Both the position numbers and the translations under genes were made by a program. Shown here one piece after another: positions 1-8,095 of a stretch of DNA of 64,000 bases (positions are counted from its first letter, which is position 1; the number at the start of each line of letters is the position of its first letter). The DNA lies in assembly GCA_029553285.1 (NCBI GenBank), contig JAKPCO010000085.1:1-64000 (forward strand), in the 5' to 3' direction. The DNA is from Methanobacteriota archaeon. Lineage in GTDB: Archaea; Halobacteriota; Methanosarcinia; Methanotrichales; Methanotrichaceae. The notes below the pieces were generated by a model that saw nothing but the letters and a program-made list of their open reading frames with translations, searched no databases and was not told the origin of the DNA.

Positions 1-917
1 GTGAGAAGCCCGCCAAGAGCTGGTTTAAGATATTGCGGCACTTTTTGGGATTTAAAGAGAGCACGAACGATATAGAAGGTCTTTATGTAAATAACTCCAA
101 AAAAAGCTGCCAAAACTGAAACCGCTGCATAGAGAGGGAACTCAAGCGGTGAGTGGATCGCAAGCGGTGGGATTTTGAAAATGGGAGGAGAACTGAAGGG
201 GATGCCTGCAAAGTAACCGGTCACAACATTGAAGGTGATGAAGGCGATTATTGAGGAGACAAATGCAGGAACTATTGCTTCGACCTCATAGTCCTTTTTG
301 TAAAGCACTTCAATGCCGAACATCGCCCCTCCAAAAGGACTCCGGAAAATACTCCCTATCCCACCCGCAACTCCGCATACCACAAGCAGCCTTCTATCCC
401 TATCCGATAGTCTCAGAACATCTGCAACAAAAGAGCCGAAACCGGCTCCAATCTGAGCTATTGGCCCCTCCCTGCCAGCACTCCCACCACTTCCAATTGT
501 TATTGCGGATGCAATTGTTTTCACAACCGGCACTCTCGCCCTTATAAATCCCCTCGCTCTGTGGAAGGATCTGATGACCGCATCTGTCCCATGCCCTTCC
601 GCTTCCGGAGCGAATTTGTAAACTATTAACCCGCTGAGAAGTCCTCCAAGCGCTACGACAACTGGAATTGGAAGCATGCCGATATGGAAGTCGATATTAA
701 CCAACTCCACATCTCCTGCTTTTGGAGGACTGTAGCTGTCCAGGCCTGTCAGAAAGATCTTTGTCGACAGCTCGAGGAGAAAGTAGAAGATGAACGCACC
801 CAATCCGGATATCGCACCAACAAATACTGCTAAGAGGATTGTATATCGCAAGCTCAGAGGTGCCCTTCTACCCATGATCTCGATGTTAGTTGGTGGCGAT
901 AAAACATCTTCGCTCAT
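1..917 (-). CDS. ClC-family chloride channel or H+/Cl- antiporter (3' part cut off)
   Basis: Integral membrane anion channel or transporter. Reading leftward from an ATG at 917 (MSEDVL...) the frame stays open to the window edge, so the C-terminus is missing; about 305 residues are visible. It has a first hydrophobic helix around residues 25-45, then EGHGTDAVI, a stretch typical of archaeal ClC proteins. GSGGSAGREGPIAQIG follows and contains the GREGP filter motif, whose Glu is the gating residue of the family. Further hydrophobic helices follow. A GTG two codons upstream (923) is an alternative start. No partner gene is visible. The family is clear; channel versus exchanger cannot be told from this part. 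Confidence 0.88.
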   Translation of the reverse strand, partial: MSEDVLSPPTNIEIMGRRAPLSLRYTILLAVFVGAISGLGAFIFYFLLELSTKIFLTGLDSYSPPKAGDVELVNIDFHIGMLPIPVVVALGGLLSGLIVYKFAPEAEGHGTDAVIRSFHRARGFIRARVPVVKTIASAITIGSGGSAGREGPIAQIGAGFGSFVADVLRLSDRDRRLLVVCGVAGGIGSIFRSPFGGAMFGIEVLYKKDYEVEAIVPAFVSSIIAFITFNVVTGYFAGIPFSSPPIFKIPPLAIHSPLEFPLYAAVSVLAAFFGVIYIKTFYIVRALFKSQKVPQYLKPALGGLL

Positions 918-1021
918 ATCCACAACTGCCCGTATCCCTCTGATAACCCACCTGGAGGGGGCGTTGGTCCTGCTATGCAGTCCCGCCGGATGGATTGGTA
1001 GAGGTCGTCTCAAATTGTACC

Positions 1022-1224
1022 CGCTCTTATGTGCGTAGCAACTTGTAGAACATTCAATGCGGTCGCTGAGGGCATTCATTGCCACACTTTCGACTACATC
1101 GAAAGGTTTCGACGAAGTCGAAACGCCTTCGACTTAGTCGAAACCCTTCGGAGCAGTCGAAGATAAGTCGAAACGAACGCATAGCAGGACCGGTGCCCCT
1201 GCGGACAAGTTATCAATAAGATCG
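1022..1224 (+). repeat. CGCTCTT-family element, long form
   Basis: It begins CGCTCTTATGTGCGTAGC and ends CAATAAGATCG. The interior carries several TTCGACT/AGTCGAA inverted hexamers able to form hairpins, and a run shared with the copies at 10972 and 17469. No flanking 8-bp duplication is visible, so this is probably an older copy. Confidence 0.8.
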
Positions 1225-1592
1225 CCCGGAATTTTCATTCAGCGATCCACACACACGACCGAGGTTTATATAAGTTGTTATAATATTACATATTATATAA
1301 AATCATCTATGAAGTATGCCGTATCCAGTAGCTTTTAAATGGATTTACATGAAGTGACGCAAAGGACTATAACCTCTGGATCTAGCCTTTATGGGGCTCA
1401 ACCATCCACAAACGGACAGGAGCGTTCCCATATTCAACACTGCCTATTCGCATTCATGCCTGATGCATCTGACATAGATGAGATCCACATGAGATATAGC
1501 TGAAACATAGAGATATAAGGGGAACTCGTGTACACTTCACTGACGCGGGTAAGAGAGTGGGATTATCCAAGCGTCCTCCATACCTCCTGTAA

Positions 1593-1629
1593 GATGCGGG
1601 GGAGGTACCCTCCCCTCCCCCGCAGCATC
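1593..1629 (-). terminator. GC-rich hairpin after the DUF11-like gene
   Basis: GATGCGGGGGAGG pairs imperfectly with CCTCCCC/CCCCGCAGCATC, and the hairpin sits directly beyond the stop of the minus-strand gene. A role as terminator or mRNA 3' stabiliser is inferred from position; no long T-run was seen. Confidence 0.5.
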
Positions 1630-1632
1630 TCC

Positions 1633-3081
1633 CTATCGGCTTTTCTTCTGCAAAACACCCTTCGAGCCGAGCCTGAAGCTCCCGTAGAGCCTGGTCCCGA
1701 CCTCAGATCCTCCGGTCATGTATCTCAGGTCCGCCATACCCTCGACGCTTCCTCTGCTCTCAAAGGTGTACCGTGTGCTTCTCATGATGCCGGTGCCGCT
1801 GAGGTTTATAAAATCCCCATAATAGATCTCCCGCATGTAGCTCGTAAGCTTCTGGTTCTCGCAGCTCCAGCGCAGCCCCCATGTGCTGTTGTAGTCGATG
1901 GCCCTCGTGCTCAGATTGAGGGTAACTGGCGAGCGGTTCGCGAGCGATTCGCTCTGGAACACTATCGACGTCGTCGAGTAATCCATATCATCAGACGATT
2001 CATAGCTTCCAGACCCATGCTCCGCGAACTCGAAAACAAATCCTGCCTGCGATCTGACCTTTGTCGTGGCTGATGCGCTCCGGTTAATCCCTCCACCATC
2101 GATGCGAACGCTGTTTGTCACATAGTATGCCTCCCGCTCCGTGGAGAGCCTCCGATACACCGATGCGTAACCGACACCACTCACGCTTCCATCGAACCCG
2201 GCGGTACACGATCCCCTCAGAGTCTTCACCTTCACGGTTATCTGGCCGTGCTCCCCTGGCCTCAACCCCCTTATGGTCCATACGTTATTGGTCCCCGGGT
2301 CCGGGGGAGGATATGCCTCAAGAAAGAGCGTTCTCTGATCGTAGAACTCCCGTATCACGATATCCGCGGGCACCTCCAGGTTGTTTCCGTATGTTATGGT
2401 GTATGTGATCGTGCTGCCAGGACTGACACTGCTCTGCTTCGCTTTCTTTATGGAGTCTCTCTCCAGAGGCTCGAAGCTTATCACCTCGCCTGCTATCCTA
2501 ACATAATCAACATAGCAGGAGACGCCCTCGTACTTCGTCGCGCCCTTAAGGCGTATGTAGACCCTGACGACATCCATCCCGCGAAGGATATCCTGTGCCT
2601 CAGACCATGAGACATCCTTTCTGCTCTTCTGAGAGTCCCTGCTCTTTATGTCCGCCCTTGATTCTGATGCATCGAACTCGCGCCAGCCATTGGAGTTACC
2701 ACCTGTATCAGCCCACCTCCCATCGCTCCAGGAGGCCAGGCTGATCAGAATGCTCGCGTCGTCCGGATCAGTGGTACTCGATTTCTCATCGCTGTCACCG
2801 TCCAGCCCGAACTCCAGCTCGATTGAACCCCTGTTCGATGCCGGGTGAAGCCATAGTTTGAGCGTGTCGAGCGCTTCTATACGTGTGGGACTGATGGATA
2901 TCGGCACGCTCTTGGACGACCCTCCCGGATACACACTGATGCGCGCGGAGTGGGTTCCATGGTATCCCATGCCGGATATCTCTGCAGCGCTTTTCTTCGA
3001 TTTGGTGATGCTGTAGTCAGCATCGGTGATGGCGCCGGCTGTGCTGACCAGCAGCAACATCAGGATGGCTACTACTCTCAT
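1633..3081 (-). CDS. Secreted protein with DUF11-like repeat domain
   Basis: Predicted exported protein of 482 residues with a signal peptide (MRVVAILMLLLVSTAGA). The first half is beta-rich and acidic, resembling a carbohydrate-binding or lectin-like jelly roll (inference). Residues about 205-290 (QSSVSPGSTITYTITYGNN ... WTIRGLRPGEHGQITVKV) match the conserved repeat called DUF11, common in archaeal and bacterial surface proteins. The last 150 residues are Ser/Thr/Tyr rich. The frame extends to a TTG at 3096, but the ATG at 3081 gives the cleaner signal peptide. No sortase, PGF or C-terminal membrane anchor is evident. It is divergent from the curlin-like gene at 3331, so both may belong to cell-surface or sheath biology. 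Exact function unknown. Confidence 0.75.
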   Translation of the reverse strand: MRVVAILMLLLVSTAGAITDADYSITKSKKSAAEISGMGYHGTHSARISVYPGGSSKSVPISISPTRIEALDTLKLWLHPASNRGSIELEFGLDGDSDEKSSTTDPDDASILISLASWSDGRWADTGGNSNGWREFDASESRADIKSRDSQKSRKDVSWSEAQDILRGMDVVRVYIRLKGATKYEGVSCYVDYVRIAGEVISFEPLERDSIKKAKQSSVSPGSTITYTITYGNNLEVPADIVIREFYDQRTLFLEAYPPPDPGTNNVWTIRGLRPGEHGQITVKVKTLRGSCTAGFDGSVSGVGYASVYRRLSTEREAYYVTNSVRIDGGGINRSASATTKVRSQAGFVFEFAEHGSGSYESSDDMDYSTTSIVFQSESLANRSPVTLNLSTRAIDYNSTWGLRWSCENQKLTSYMREIYYGDFINLSGTGIMRSTRYTFESRGSVEGMADLRYMTGGSEVGTRLYGSFRLGSKGVLQKKSR

Positions 3082-3226
3082 GATTACCACTATCAACAGG
3101 AGGTACTAAAATAATTCGATTCAATTTATTAATTTAATTTCAAATATTTCGTTGCCATCTATATCAACCTCACTAAACAGCCCCCTGGTATACATTGGGC
3201 TGATATTGGACCTACGTGAAAAATAG

Positions 3227-3236
3227 AAATTTAAAT
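3227..3236 (+). promoter_or_regulatory. TATA box of the curlin-like gene
   Basis: AAATTTAAAT preceded by an A-rich BRE-like stretch. The usual archaeal spacing (about 25-27 bases from the box centre) puts the transcription start at about 3259, the first base of the folded leader. Confidence 0.55.
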
Positions 3237-3258
3237 CATCCACAGATACGGTTTTCTT

Positions 3259-3320
3259 GCGGGTTGGGGCGTGGGGGAAACTCGCCGGGCGGGGTCCCTT
3301 TCTGGGACCCCGTAACCCGC
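3259..3320 (+). ncRNA. Structured 5' leader (three-stem) before the curlin-like gene
   Basis: Three nested pairings are visible: GCGGGTT (3259-3265) with AACCCGC (3314-3320); GGCG (3268-3271) with CGCC (3283-3286); GGGGTCCC (3291-3298) with GGGACCCC (3304-3311). Together they make a three-way junction that begins at the predicted transcription start. It closes exactly before the ribosome site AGGTGAT (3321-3327), which is left single-stranded. It could stabilise an abundant mRNA or act as a switch; no known riboswitch class was recognised. Confidence 0.6.
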
Positions 3321-3330
3321 AGGTGATGAT

Positions 3331-4059
3331 ATGAGATACATTGCATTGATGCTGGTATTTATGATCCCGCTTGCCTCCGCATATTATGGAGGAAATACTG
3401 TCTCGCAGTCCATAGACATGTCCGCGTCTGGTGGATATGTGAGCCAGAGCGCCTCGAATGCTGCAGTGGTGGTCGGAGATAACAACAATGTCAACCAGAA
3501 GATAAGCCAGAGCGCCTCAGGGAACTATGTGACGCAGAGCGCAGCGAATGCAGCTGTTGTCATAGGCAACGGTAATACTGTCGGGCAGAGCACATCCCAG
3601 AGCGCAAATGGCAATACCATATCACAGAGCGCGGCAAATGCTGTCGCTGTTGTAGGAGATCTCAACACAGTAAACCAGCTCGTCTCGCAGAGCGCCACGG
3701 GCAATGAGATCTATCAGAGCGGCTGGAATACAGCCACAATAGTGGGAGACGGCAACGTTCTGGGCCAGCGGGTCGTCCAGACGATAAACATGCTGCCTGC
3801 ACATGTCGACCCAAGCCAGACGATGAGCAACTCCGCATACATCATGGGCAGCTACAACACAGTTGATCAGGGACTTTACGGCACAATCCTCGCAGGCACG
3901 AACAACGCCCCGATGTACCAGTCCGGCAGGAACTACATACAGACGAACGATCCTAGCGGCAACAGCTACAGCCAGAGGATCAGGTTCTCCGTCAGGGCTG
4001 GGCCAAGGGCGCCAGTCTCGCAGTCAGGCCAGAACGAGATACGCATCGGACCTCTCTGA
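3331..4059 (+). CDS. Secreted curlin-like repeat protein, candidate functional amyloid
   Basis: A 242-residue exported protein with a signal peptide (MRYIALMLVFMIPLASA). Residues about 25-155 hold near-perfect 30-residue repeats of the pattern SQSAxGNxxxQSAxNAxxVxGxxNxVxQ, such as SQSASGNYVTQSAANAAVVI. The regular Ser, Gln, Asn and Gly spacing is the hallmark of curlin-like beta-solenoid amyloid subunits (CsgA/CsgB type). The C-terminal 85 residues are more degenerate but keep SQSGxN motifs. The ribosome site is AGGTGAT. Methanothrix filaments are known to have amyloid sheaths, which makes a structural surface role attractive. Whether this is a sheath subunit, nucleator or adhesive fibre is not shown here. 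No csgE/F/G-type partner is adjacent. Confidence 0.7.
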   Translation: MRYIALMLVFMIPLASAYYGGNTVSQSIDMSASGGYVSQSASNAAVVVGDNNNVNQKISQSASGNYVTQSAANAAVVIGNGNTVGQSTSQSANGNTISQSAANAVAVVGDLNTVNQLVSQSATGNEIYQSGWNTATIVGDGNVLGQRVVQTINMLPAHVDPSQTMSNSAYIMGSYNTVDQGLYGTILAGTNNAPMYQSGRNYIQTNDPSGNSYSQRIRFSVRAGPRAPVSQSGQNEIRIGPL

Positions 4060-4083
4060 GGTCCATCTTTTAACTGATGGAGA
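4060..4083. terminator. Hairpin between convergent genes
   Basis: TCCATC, loop TTTTAACT, GATGGA lies just after the stop of the curlin-like gene and before the end of the convergent lipoprotein gene. A terminator role is inferred from position. Confidence 0.4.
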
Positions 4084-4118
4084 GAGGGACAAGAGCGAGA
4101 GATTGAGGTGCGCCCTTT

Positions 4119-5279
4119 TTACGCAGCCCTCACAATCCCCTCGAACTCGCTCCTGCTCATATACACCGGTGTATACTTGATACCTCTGTTCTCCAGAGTC
4201 CTCACATATGATCGCAGATGCTTCCTCGATCCAGCAAGAAGCCCGCTGTAGACATCGATTATCTCTTTATTACCGGTTTCAGCTATCGCCCTCTCTAGAT
4301 CCAAGATGCTGATCTCCTCAAAGGTCGCGGCTGCCCTGAGAGCGCCATCATCTGAGGATATCGAGAGAAGATCATTGTAGATGCTCTGCAGCGTCTGGTT
4401 ATCGAAAACGCCTCTCTCCAGAACAGGAGTCTCCATTCCGTATCGCTTCATGAGAGCCTGGATCTGATCCATGTGGTTCTGCTCGGATCTCATCAGATCC
4501 AGGAAGAGCGTCAGGCCTGTCCTCTCATAAAACGATTCGTAGAGATCACGGGCTGCCTTCTCCTCCTTCCATATGAAGAGCATCCAGTCGGCGTCATTTT
4601 GTGTCACATTCTTTGTTATGTTATTCTGTGACGCTTTCTGTGAACTCTGCAGCGCAGAGCTCTGCACCCTTCCCAGGTATATCATGCCCTCCCCGTATGC
4701 GATGTTGTGCTTCACACCCGGATCCATGCTGCCGGACATCGCCCAGATTATCGATACATTCTGCCCAGGTCTGAGTACCTTGTCGAAGCGATCACCTGTG
4801 TCGAGCTTTCTCCTGAACTCCACGACGGTGTGTGTACCGTAGCTCTTTCCACCGTACTCAAGTATGTCATCTGTGCCTCCGAGCATCGTATCATTTATGT
4901 GGGGGCCGTAGTTGCCTGTTGAATATTCGTCAAGCACTCTTGCACTACCATCCACAAACCCCAGCACCATATCCGCATCTTTCATCCACTCAGTGGGCTC
5001 GAAGCCGATGGCAAGCCACCCGCGTGTGCTTCCATTAAGGGCCATGTAGAGATATTCATCATCGATCTTCCAGGAGACTGTCATCGCCCCGCCAGTGTAA
5101 CCCTGCCTTGCAGGGCTGTAGAGCTTTAGGGAGTGTGAGTACTCATTCCCGCCCAGAATGCCGTCAGGTTGCCACTCCTCAGAGACCACGCTTTCTGTGA
5201 CCCCTTGCTGCACCTCTGGCTGTACGCAGCCTGAAAAAAGGAACAGCAGTGCGATCAAAACGATCTCATGGCGCATCAT
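4119..5279 (-). CDS. Lipoprotein with DOMON-like and DUF2202 ferritin-like domains
   Basis: A 386-residue membrane-anchored extracytoplasmic protein. The N-terminus MMRHEIVLIALLFLFSGC is a lipoprotein signal with Cys at about residue 18. Residues about 35-200 resemble a DOMON domain (WKIDDEYLYMALNG, GWLAIGFEPTEWMKDADMVLGF), a fold that binds heme or sugar. Residues about 230-380 resemble DUF2202: WMLFIWKEEKAARDLYESF, RSEQNHMDQIQALMKRYG and FEEISILDLERAI, with the Glu and His positions of a four-helix di-iron-type bundle. A redox or metal-related surface role is inferred. Start: tandem ATGs at 5279/5276. It converges on the curlin-like gene. Confidence 0.72.
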   Translation of the reverse strand: MMRHEIVLIALLFLFSGCVQPEVQQGVTESVVSEEWQPDGILGGNEYSHSLKLYSPARQGYTGGAMTVSWKIDDEYLYMALNGSTRGWLAIGFEPTEWMKDADMVLGFVDGSARVLDEYSTGNYGPHINDTMLGGTDDILEYGGKSYGTHTVVEFRRKLDTGDRFDKVLRPGQNVSIIWAMSGSMDPGVKHNIAYGEGMIYLGRVQSSALQSSQKASQNNITKNVTQNDADWMLFIWKEEKAARDLYESFYERTGLTLFLDLMRSEQNHMDQIQALMKRYGMETPVLERGVFDNQTLQSIYNDLLSISSDDGALRAAATFEEISILDLERAIAETGNKEIIDVYSGLLAGSRKHLRSYVRTLENRGIKYTPVYMSRSEFEGIVRAA

Positions 5280-5393
5280 TCATGATAGTAATTGCTGGCC
5301 TTGTACAAGAGGGTTCCCATTAACCTCCTGTTCGAGGATCTGCAAATACCGCAACATGCTTATATCAAAGAAGCTTTATACAAAAAGCTGGAT

Positions 5394-5665
5394 CGCTCTT
5401 ATCCATTTGATGGCCTGCCCGAAGGAGCAGGGGTCATGCTATGCGTTCGTTTCGACTTACCTTCGACTGCTTTGAAGGGTTTCGACTAAGTCGAAACTAT
5501 CAAACCCTTCGACGCAGTCGAAGGCGTGGCAATGAATGCTCGCTCTTATCCATATGATGACTTGCCCAGAGAAGCACCGGTCCTGCCATGCATTCTTGGT
5601 GAATGAATACGTGCATTCAGCAACCACATTGCACGATCCACCCAATTGTTAAACAAACAAGAGCT
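5394..5665 (-). repeat. Composite of two CGCTCTT-family elements
   Basis: A long-form copy begins at 5394 (CGCTCTTATCC) and carries the TTCGACT hairpins. A 123-bp-class copy begins at 5541 and runs to a degenerate end (AACAAGAGCT). The composite is flanked by AGCTGGAT (5386-5393) and AGCCGGAT (5666-5673), which match at seven of eight bases and look like an aged target duplication. It fills most of the gene-free stretch between 5280 and 5735. Confidence 0.75.
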
Positions 5666-5735
5666 AGCCGGATTTCGGGGGCCTCATAGTTCGGCGCACT
5701 GCCTCATGCTTGACGTTTATCAGATCTCCGCACTG

Positions 5736-6929
5736 TCACCTCTCCAAGATCATACCACACGAGGCCACCGCGGCCAGCAGGGCGCCAAAGAGGAACGTCG
5801 CCTCAGGTCCGTATAACTGCCAGATCGATCCGGCGATCAGACCGGATGCTATCGAGGCGATCCCGACCATTCCATGATAGACACCCAGCGCTGTGCATCT
5901 CATCTCATCACAGCTCAGATCTGAAACATATGCGCTCTGCCCCCCATCGACCACCGCGAAGACAAGACCGTAAATGATGAAGAGCGGTATGAGCCACTCT
6001 GAAGATGATACAAAGACGAACCCGAGGGCAACCAGGGAAAAGAGCGCATATCCGATTGCAAGTATCCATCTTCTCCCTATGAGATCCGACACCGCCCCGC
6101 TCGGTATGGCCATTCCAGAGTAGACCACGTTGAAGAGGATGTAAAGCAGAAGAGGAGCTCCAACCGCCAGGGACCCCACGAAGAGCTCCTGTGCCCTGAG
6201 CATGAAGAACATGTAGCTGAAGTTGGCAAGCGAAAATACAGACGCCACGAGGATGAACCACCTGAGCCGTGGCGATAGCGAGGATATGCCAGGCCTGAGG
6301 ACCGTCACTGGAGATCTCCGCACATCCCTGACATAAAGGAGAGGTACGAATGCCATCAGTGAAAGCGCAGCCGCCACAGCCAGGATCCCCCTGAAGCCCA
6401 GGCCTGCGCTCCACAGGAGATACGCTAGACCGGACCCCAGCACCGCCCCGAAGGTGTCGAGAGCCCTGACGGTCCCAAACCCGCGCCCAACGCGTGAGGG
6501 CTCGGCCGAACCCGCGATGATCGCGTCCTTTGGTGCTGCCCTCACACCCTTGCCACAGCGCTCGATGCTTTTAAGCAGGACAACATGCTGCCATGATCCT
6601 GATAGAGGGAGGAACGTCTTGGCCACCGCAGAGAGACCGTAGCCCGCCACAACAAGCGGCTTCCTTTTCCCTGTGATGTCTCCCAAATATCCCGAGAGGA
6701 TCTTCAAAATGCTCGGAATACCCTCGCTGAGGCCTCCAACAAGCCCAACAGCAAGCGCTCCCCCTCCAAGTGATGTTATGAAGAGAGGCATTATCGGCTG
6801 TATGATCTCACTGCTGGTGTCATTGAAGAGACTGACCAGCCCCAAGAAGAGGATATTTCTGCCGCCATCCTCGGCCTGCTGATCTTCTGACATACAGGTC
6901 TGACCGTTTGGATCCCCCAGATATATCAT
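5736..6929 (-). CDS. MFS transporter
   Basis: Twelve-helix major facilitator protein of 397 residues in the cytoplasmic membrane; substrate unknown. It shows the first hydrophobic pair (LFLGLVSLFNDTSSEIIQ), the loop GYLGDITGKRKP matching the MFS motif between helices 2 and 3, and a second-half equivalent GAVSDLIGRRW. The run NDTSSEIIQP occurs in a subgroup of archaeal and bacterial MFS proteins of unassigned substrate. An alternative start is the ATG at 6893 (MSEDQQ), which removes a non-conserved 12-residue extension. It is divergent from the nucleotide-sugar operon that starts at 7000; the roughly 70 bp between them probably holds both promoters. Confidence 0.85.
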   Translation of the reverse strand: MIYLGDPNGQTCMSEDQQAEDGGRNILFLGLVSLFNDTSSEIIQPIMPLFITSLGGGALAVGLVGGLSEGIPSILKILSGYLGDITGKRKPLVVAGYGLSAVAKTFLPLSGSWQHVVLLKSIERCGKGVRAAPKDAIIAGSAEPSRVGRGFGTVRALDTFGAVLGSGLAYLLWSAGLGFRGILAVAAALSLMAFVPLLYVRDVRRSPVTVLRPGISSLSPRLRWFILVASVFSLANFSYMFFMLRAQELFVGSLAVGAPLLLYILFNVVYSGMAIPSGAVSDLIGRRWILAIGYALFSLVALGFVFVSSSEWLIPLFIIYGLVFAVVDGGQSAYVSDLSCDEMRCTALGVYHGMVGIASIASGLIAGSIWQLYGPEATFLFGALLAAVASCGMILER

Positions 6930-6999
6930 CTCAGCGAAACATTCATACTCCCAGCCTCCTGTGGAAGATTCGAATAAAGATCAAGAGGAGATCTGAGTA

Positions 7000-8091
7000 A
7001 TGGATTTCATCCCGATTGCCAGGCCGCTCCTGGGCGATGCGGAGATAGAGGCAGTATCCCAGGTGATCAGGTCAGGCATGCTTGTTCAGGGTGAGCTGGT
7101 CAGGCGATTTGAGGAGGAGTTCTCCGCATATACTGGAGTGAGAAAGTCGGTCGCTGTGAGCAACGGCACTGTGGCACTGGATCTCGCGCTCAGGGCGTTT
7201 GACCTCAAACCCGGGGACGAGGTGATATGCCCTGCGTTCACATTCATCGCAACATCAAACGCAGTTCTCTACCAGGGTCTCCGGCCTGTTTTTGCAGATG
7301 TTGATCCGAGGACATTCAACATAGATCCTGGAGATGTTCTCGAAAAAGTGAACCGCAACACAAAGGTGATCATTGGGGTGCACCTGTATGGCCAGCCGTT
7401 CGATGTTAGGGCCATCGAAGAGATCTGCGAGGATCACGGTCTCATCCTCATAGAGGACTGCGCCCAGGCGCATGGCGCTGAGTACAATGGAAAGAGAGTT
7501 GGGAGCTTCGGCACAGGATGCTTCTCATTCTACCCGACGAAGAACATGACCACCGGAGAGGGAGGGATGATAACAACAGACGACGATGCGCTTGCAGAGC
7601 GAGTGAGACTTCTGAGGAACCATGGGGACCTTGGGAAGTACAATCACGTGATGCTCGGCTACAACTACAGAATGACGAACATCCAGGGCGCGATAGGCCT
7701 TGTGCAGCTCAGGAAGCTGGATGGATTCATAAATGCCAGAATAAGGAACGCAGAGTATCTCAGCTTGCACATAAGCAGAGATGGCATAACAACGCCCTGG
7801 AGGGATCCGAGGTGCAAGCATGTTTACAACCAGTACGTTCTCAGGGTCGAGGACGACTTCCCGATGAACCGCGATGATCTTGCCGGCTATCTCCAGTCGA
7901 AAGGTATCGGCACAGGCGTACATTACCCGATGCCTGTTTATGAGCAGCCTCTGTACAGGCAGCTCGGAATCAGATCGAGCTGCCCCGTGGCCGAGGACAT
8001 CTCGAGAAGAGTGATAAGCGTTCCGGTGCATCCAGGGCTCAGCGATGATGATCTGAAGAGAATCGCGGATACGGTGAACAGCGCAGGGTGA
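7000..8091 (+). CDS. DegT/DnrJ/EryC1-family sugar aminotransferase
   Basis: PLP-dependent aminotransferase of nucleotide 3-keto sugars, 363 residues, WbpE-like by context. Visible family marks: the N-terminal PIARPLLGDAEIEAV, SNGTVALDLALRAF for phosphate binding, EDCAQAHGAEYNGKRVG with the PLP-stacking Asp, the PLP lysine in FSFYPTKN, and NYRMTNIQGAIGLVQL near the end. The ribosome site AGGAGAT lies about 8 bp before the ATG. It is the first gene of a four-gene set with only 4 bp to the next gene. Family knowledge: WbpE aminates UDP-3-keto-GlcNAcA made by the WbpB-type oxidoreductase. Confidence 0.88.
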   Translation: MDFIPIARPLLGDAEIEAVSQVIRSGMLVQGELVRRFEEEFSAYTGVRKSVAVSNGTVALDLALRAFDLKPGDEVICPAFTFIATSNAVLYQGLRPVFADVDPRTFNIDPGDVLEKVNRNTKVIIGVHLYGQPFDVRAIEEICEDHGLILIEDCAQAHGAEYNGKRVGSFGTGCFSFYPTKNMTTGEGGMITTDDDALAERVRLLRNHGDLGKYNHVMLGYNYRMTNIQGAIGLVQLRKLDGFINARIRNAEYLSLHISRDGITTPWRDPRCKHVYNQYVLRVEDDFPMNRDDLAGYLQSKGIGTGVHYPMPVYEQPLYRQLGIRSSCPVAEDISRRVISVPVHPGLSDDDLKRIADTVNSAG

Positions 8092-8095
8092 TCCG

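Larger units (their letters stand above)
918..1632. other. Gene-free stretch with one repeat element and AT-rich promoter-like DNA
   Basis: No convincing gene. It holds a CGCTCTT-family element (1022-1224) and an AT-rich patch around 1262-1310 with TATA-like TTTATATAA and TTATATAAAA sequences that could drive an untranslated or very short transcript to the right. The right edge holds a hairpin (1593-1629). The short open frames here lack ribosome sites and recognisable products. Confidence 0.55.

Noticed and set aside
1528-2073. 181-residue plus-strand frame
   Set aside because: It is the reverse shadow of the DUF11-like secreted gene, with poor amino-acid composition.
3259-3320. tRNA-like gene in the curlin gene leader (7-bp acceptor-like stem and 4-bp arm)
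   Set aside because: Only 62 bases, no T-arm consensus and no anticodon arm; it is better explained as a structured leader.
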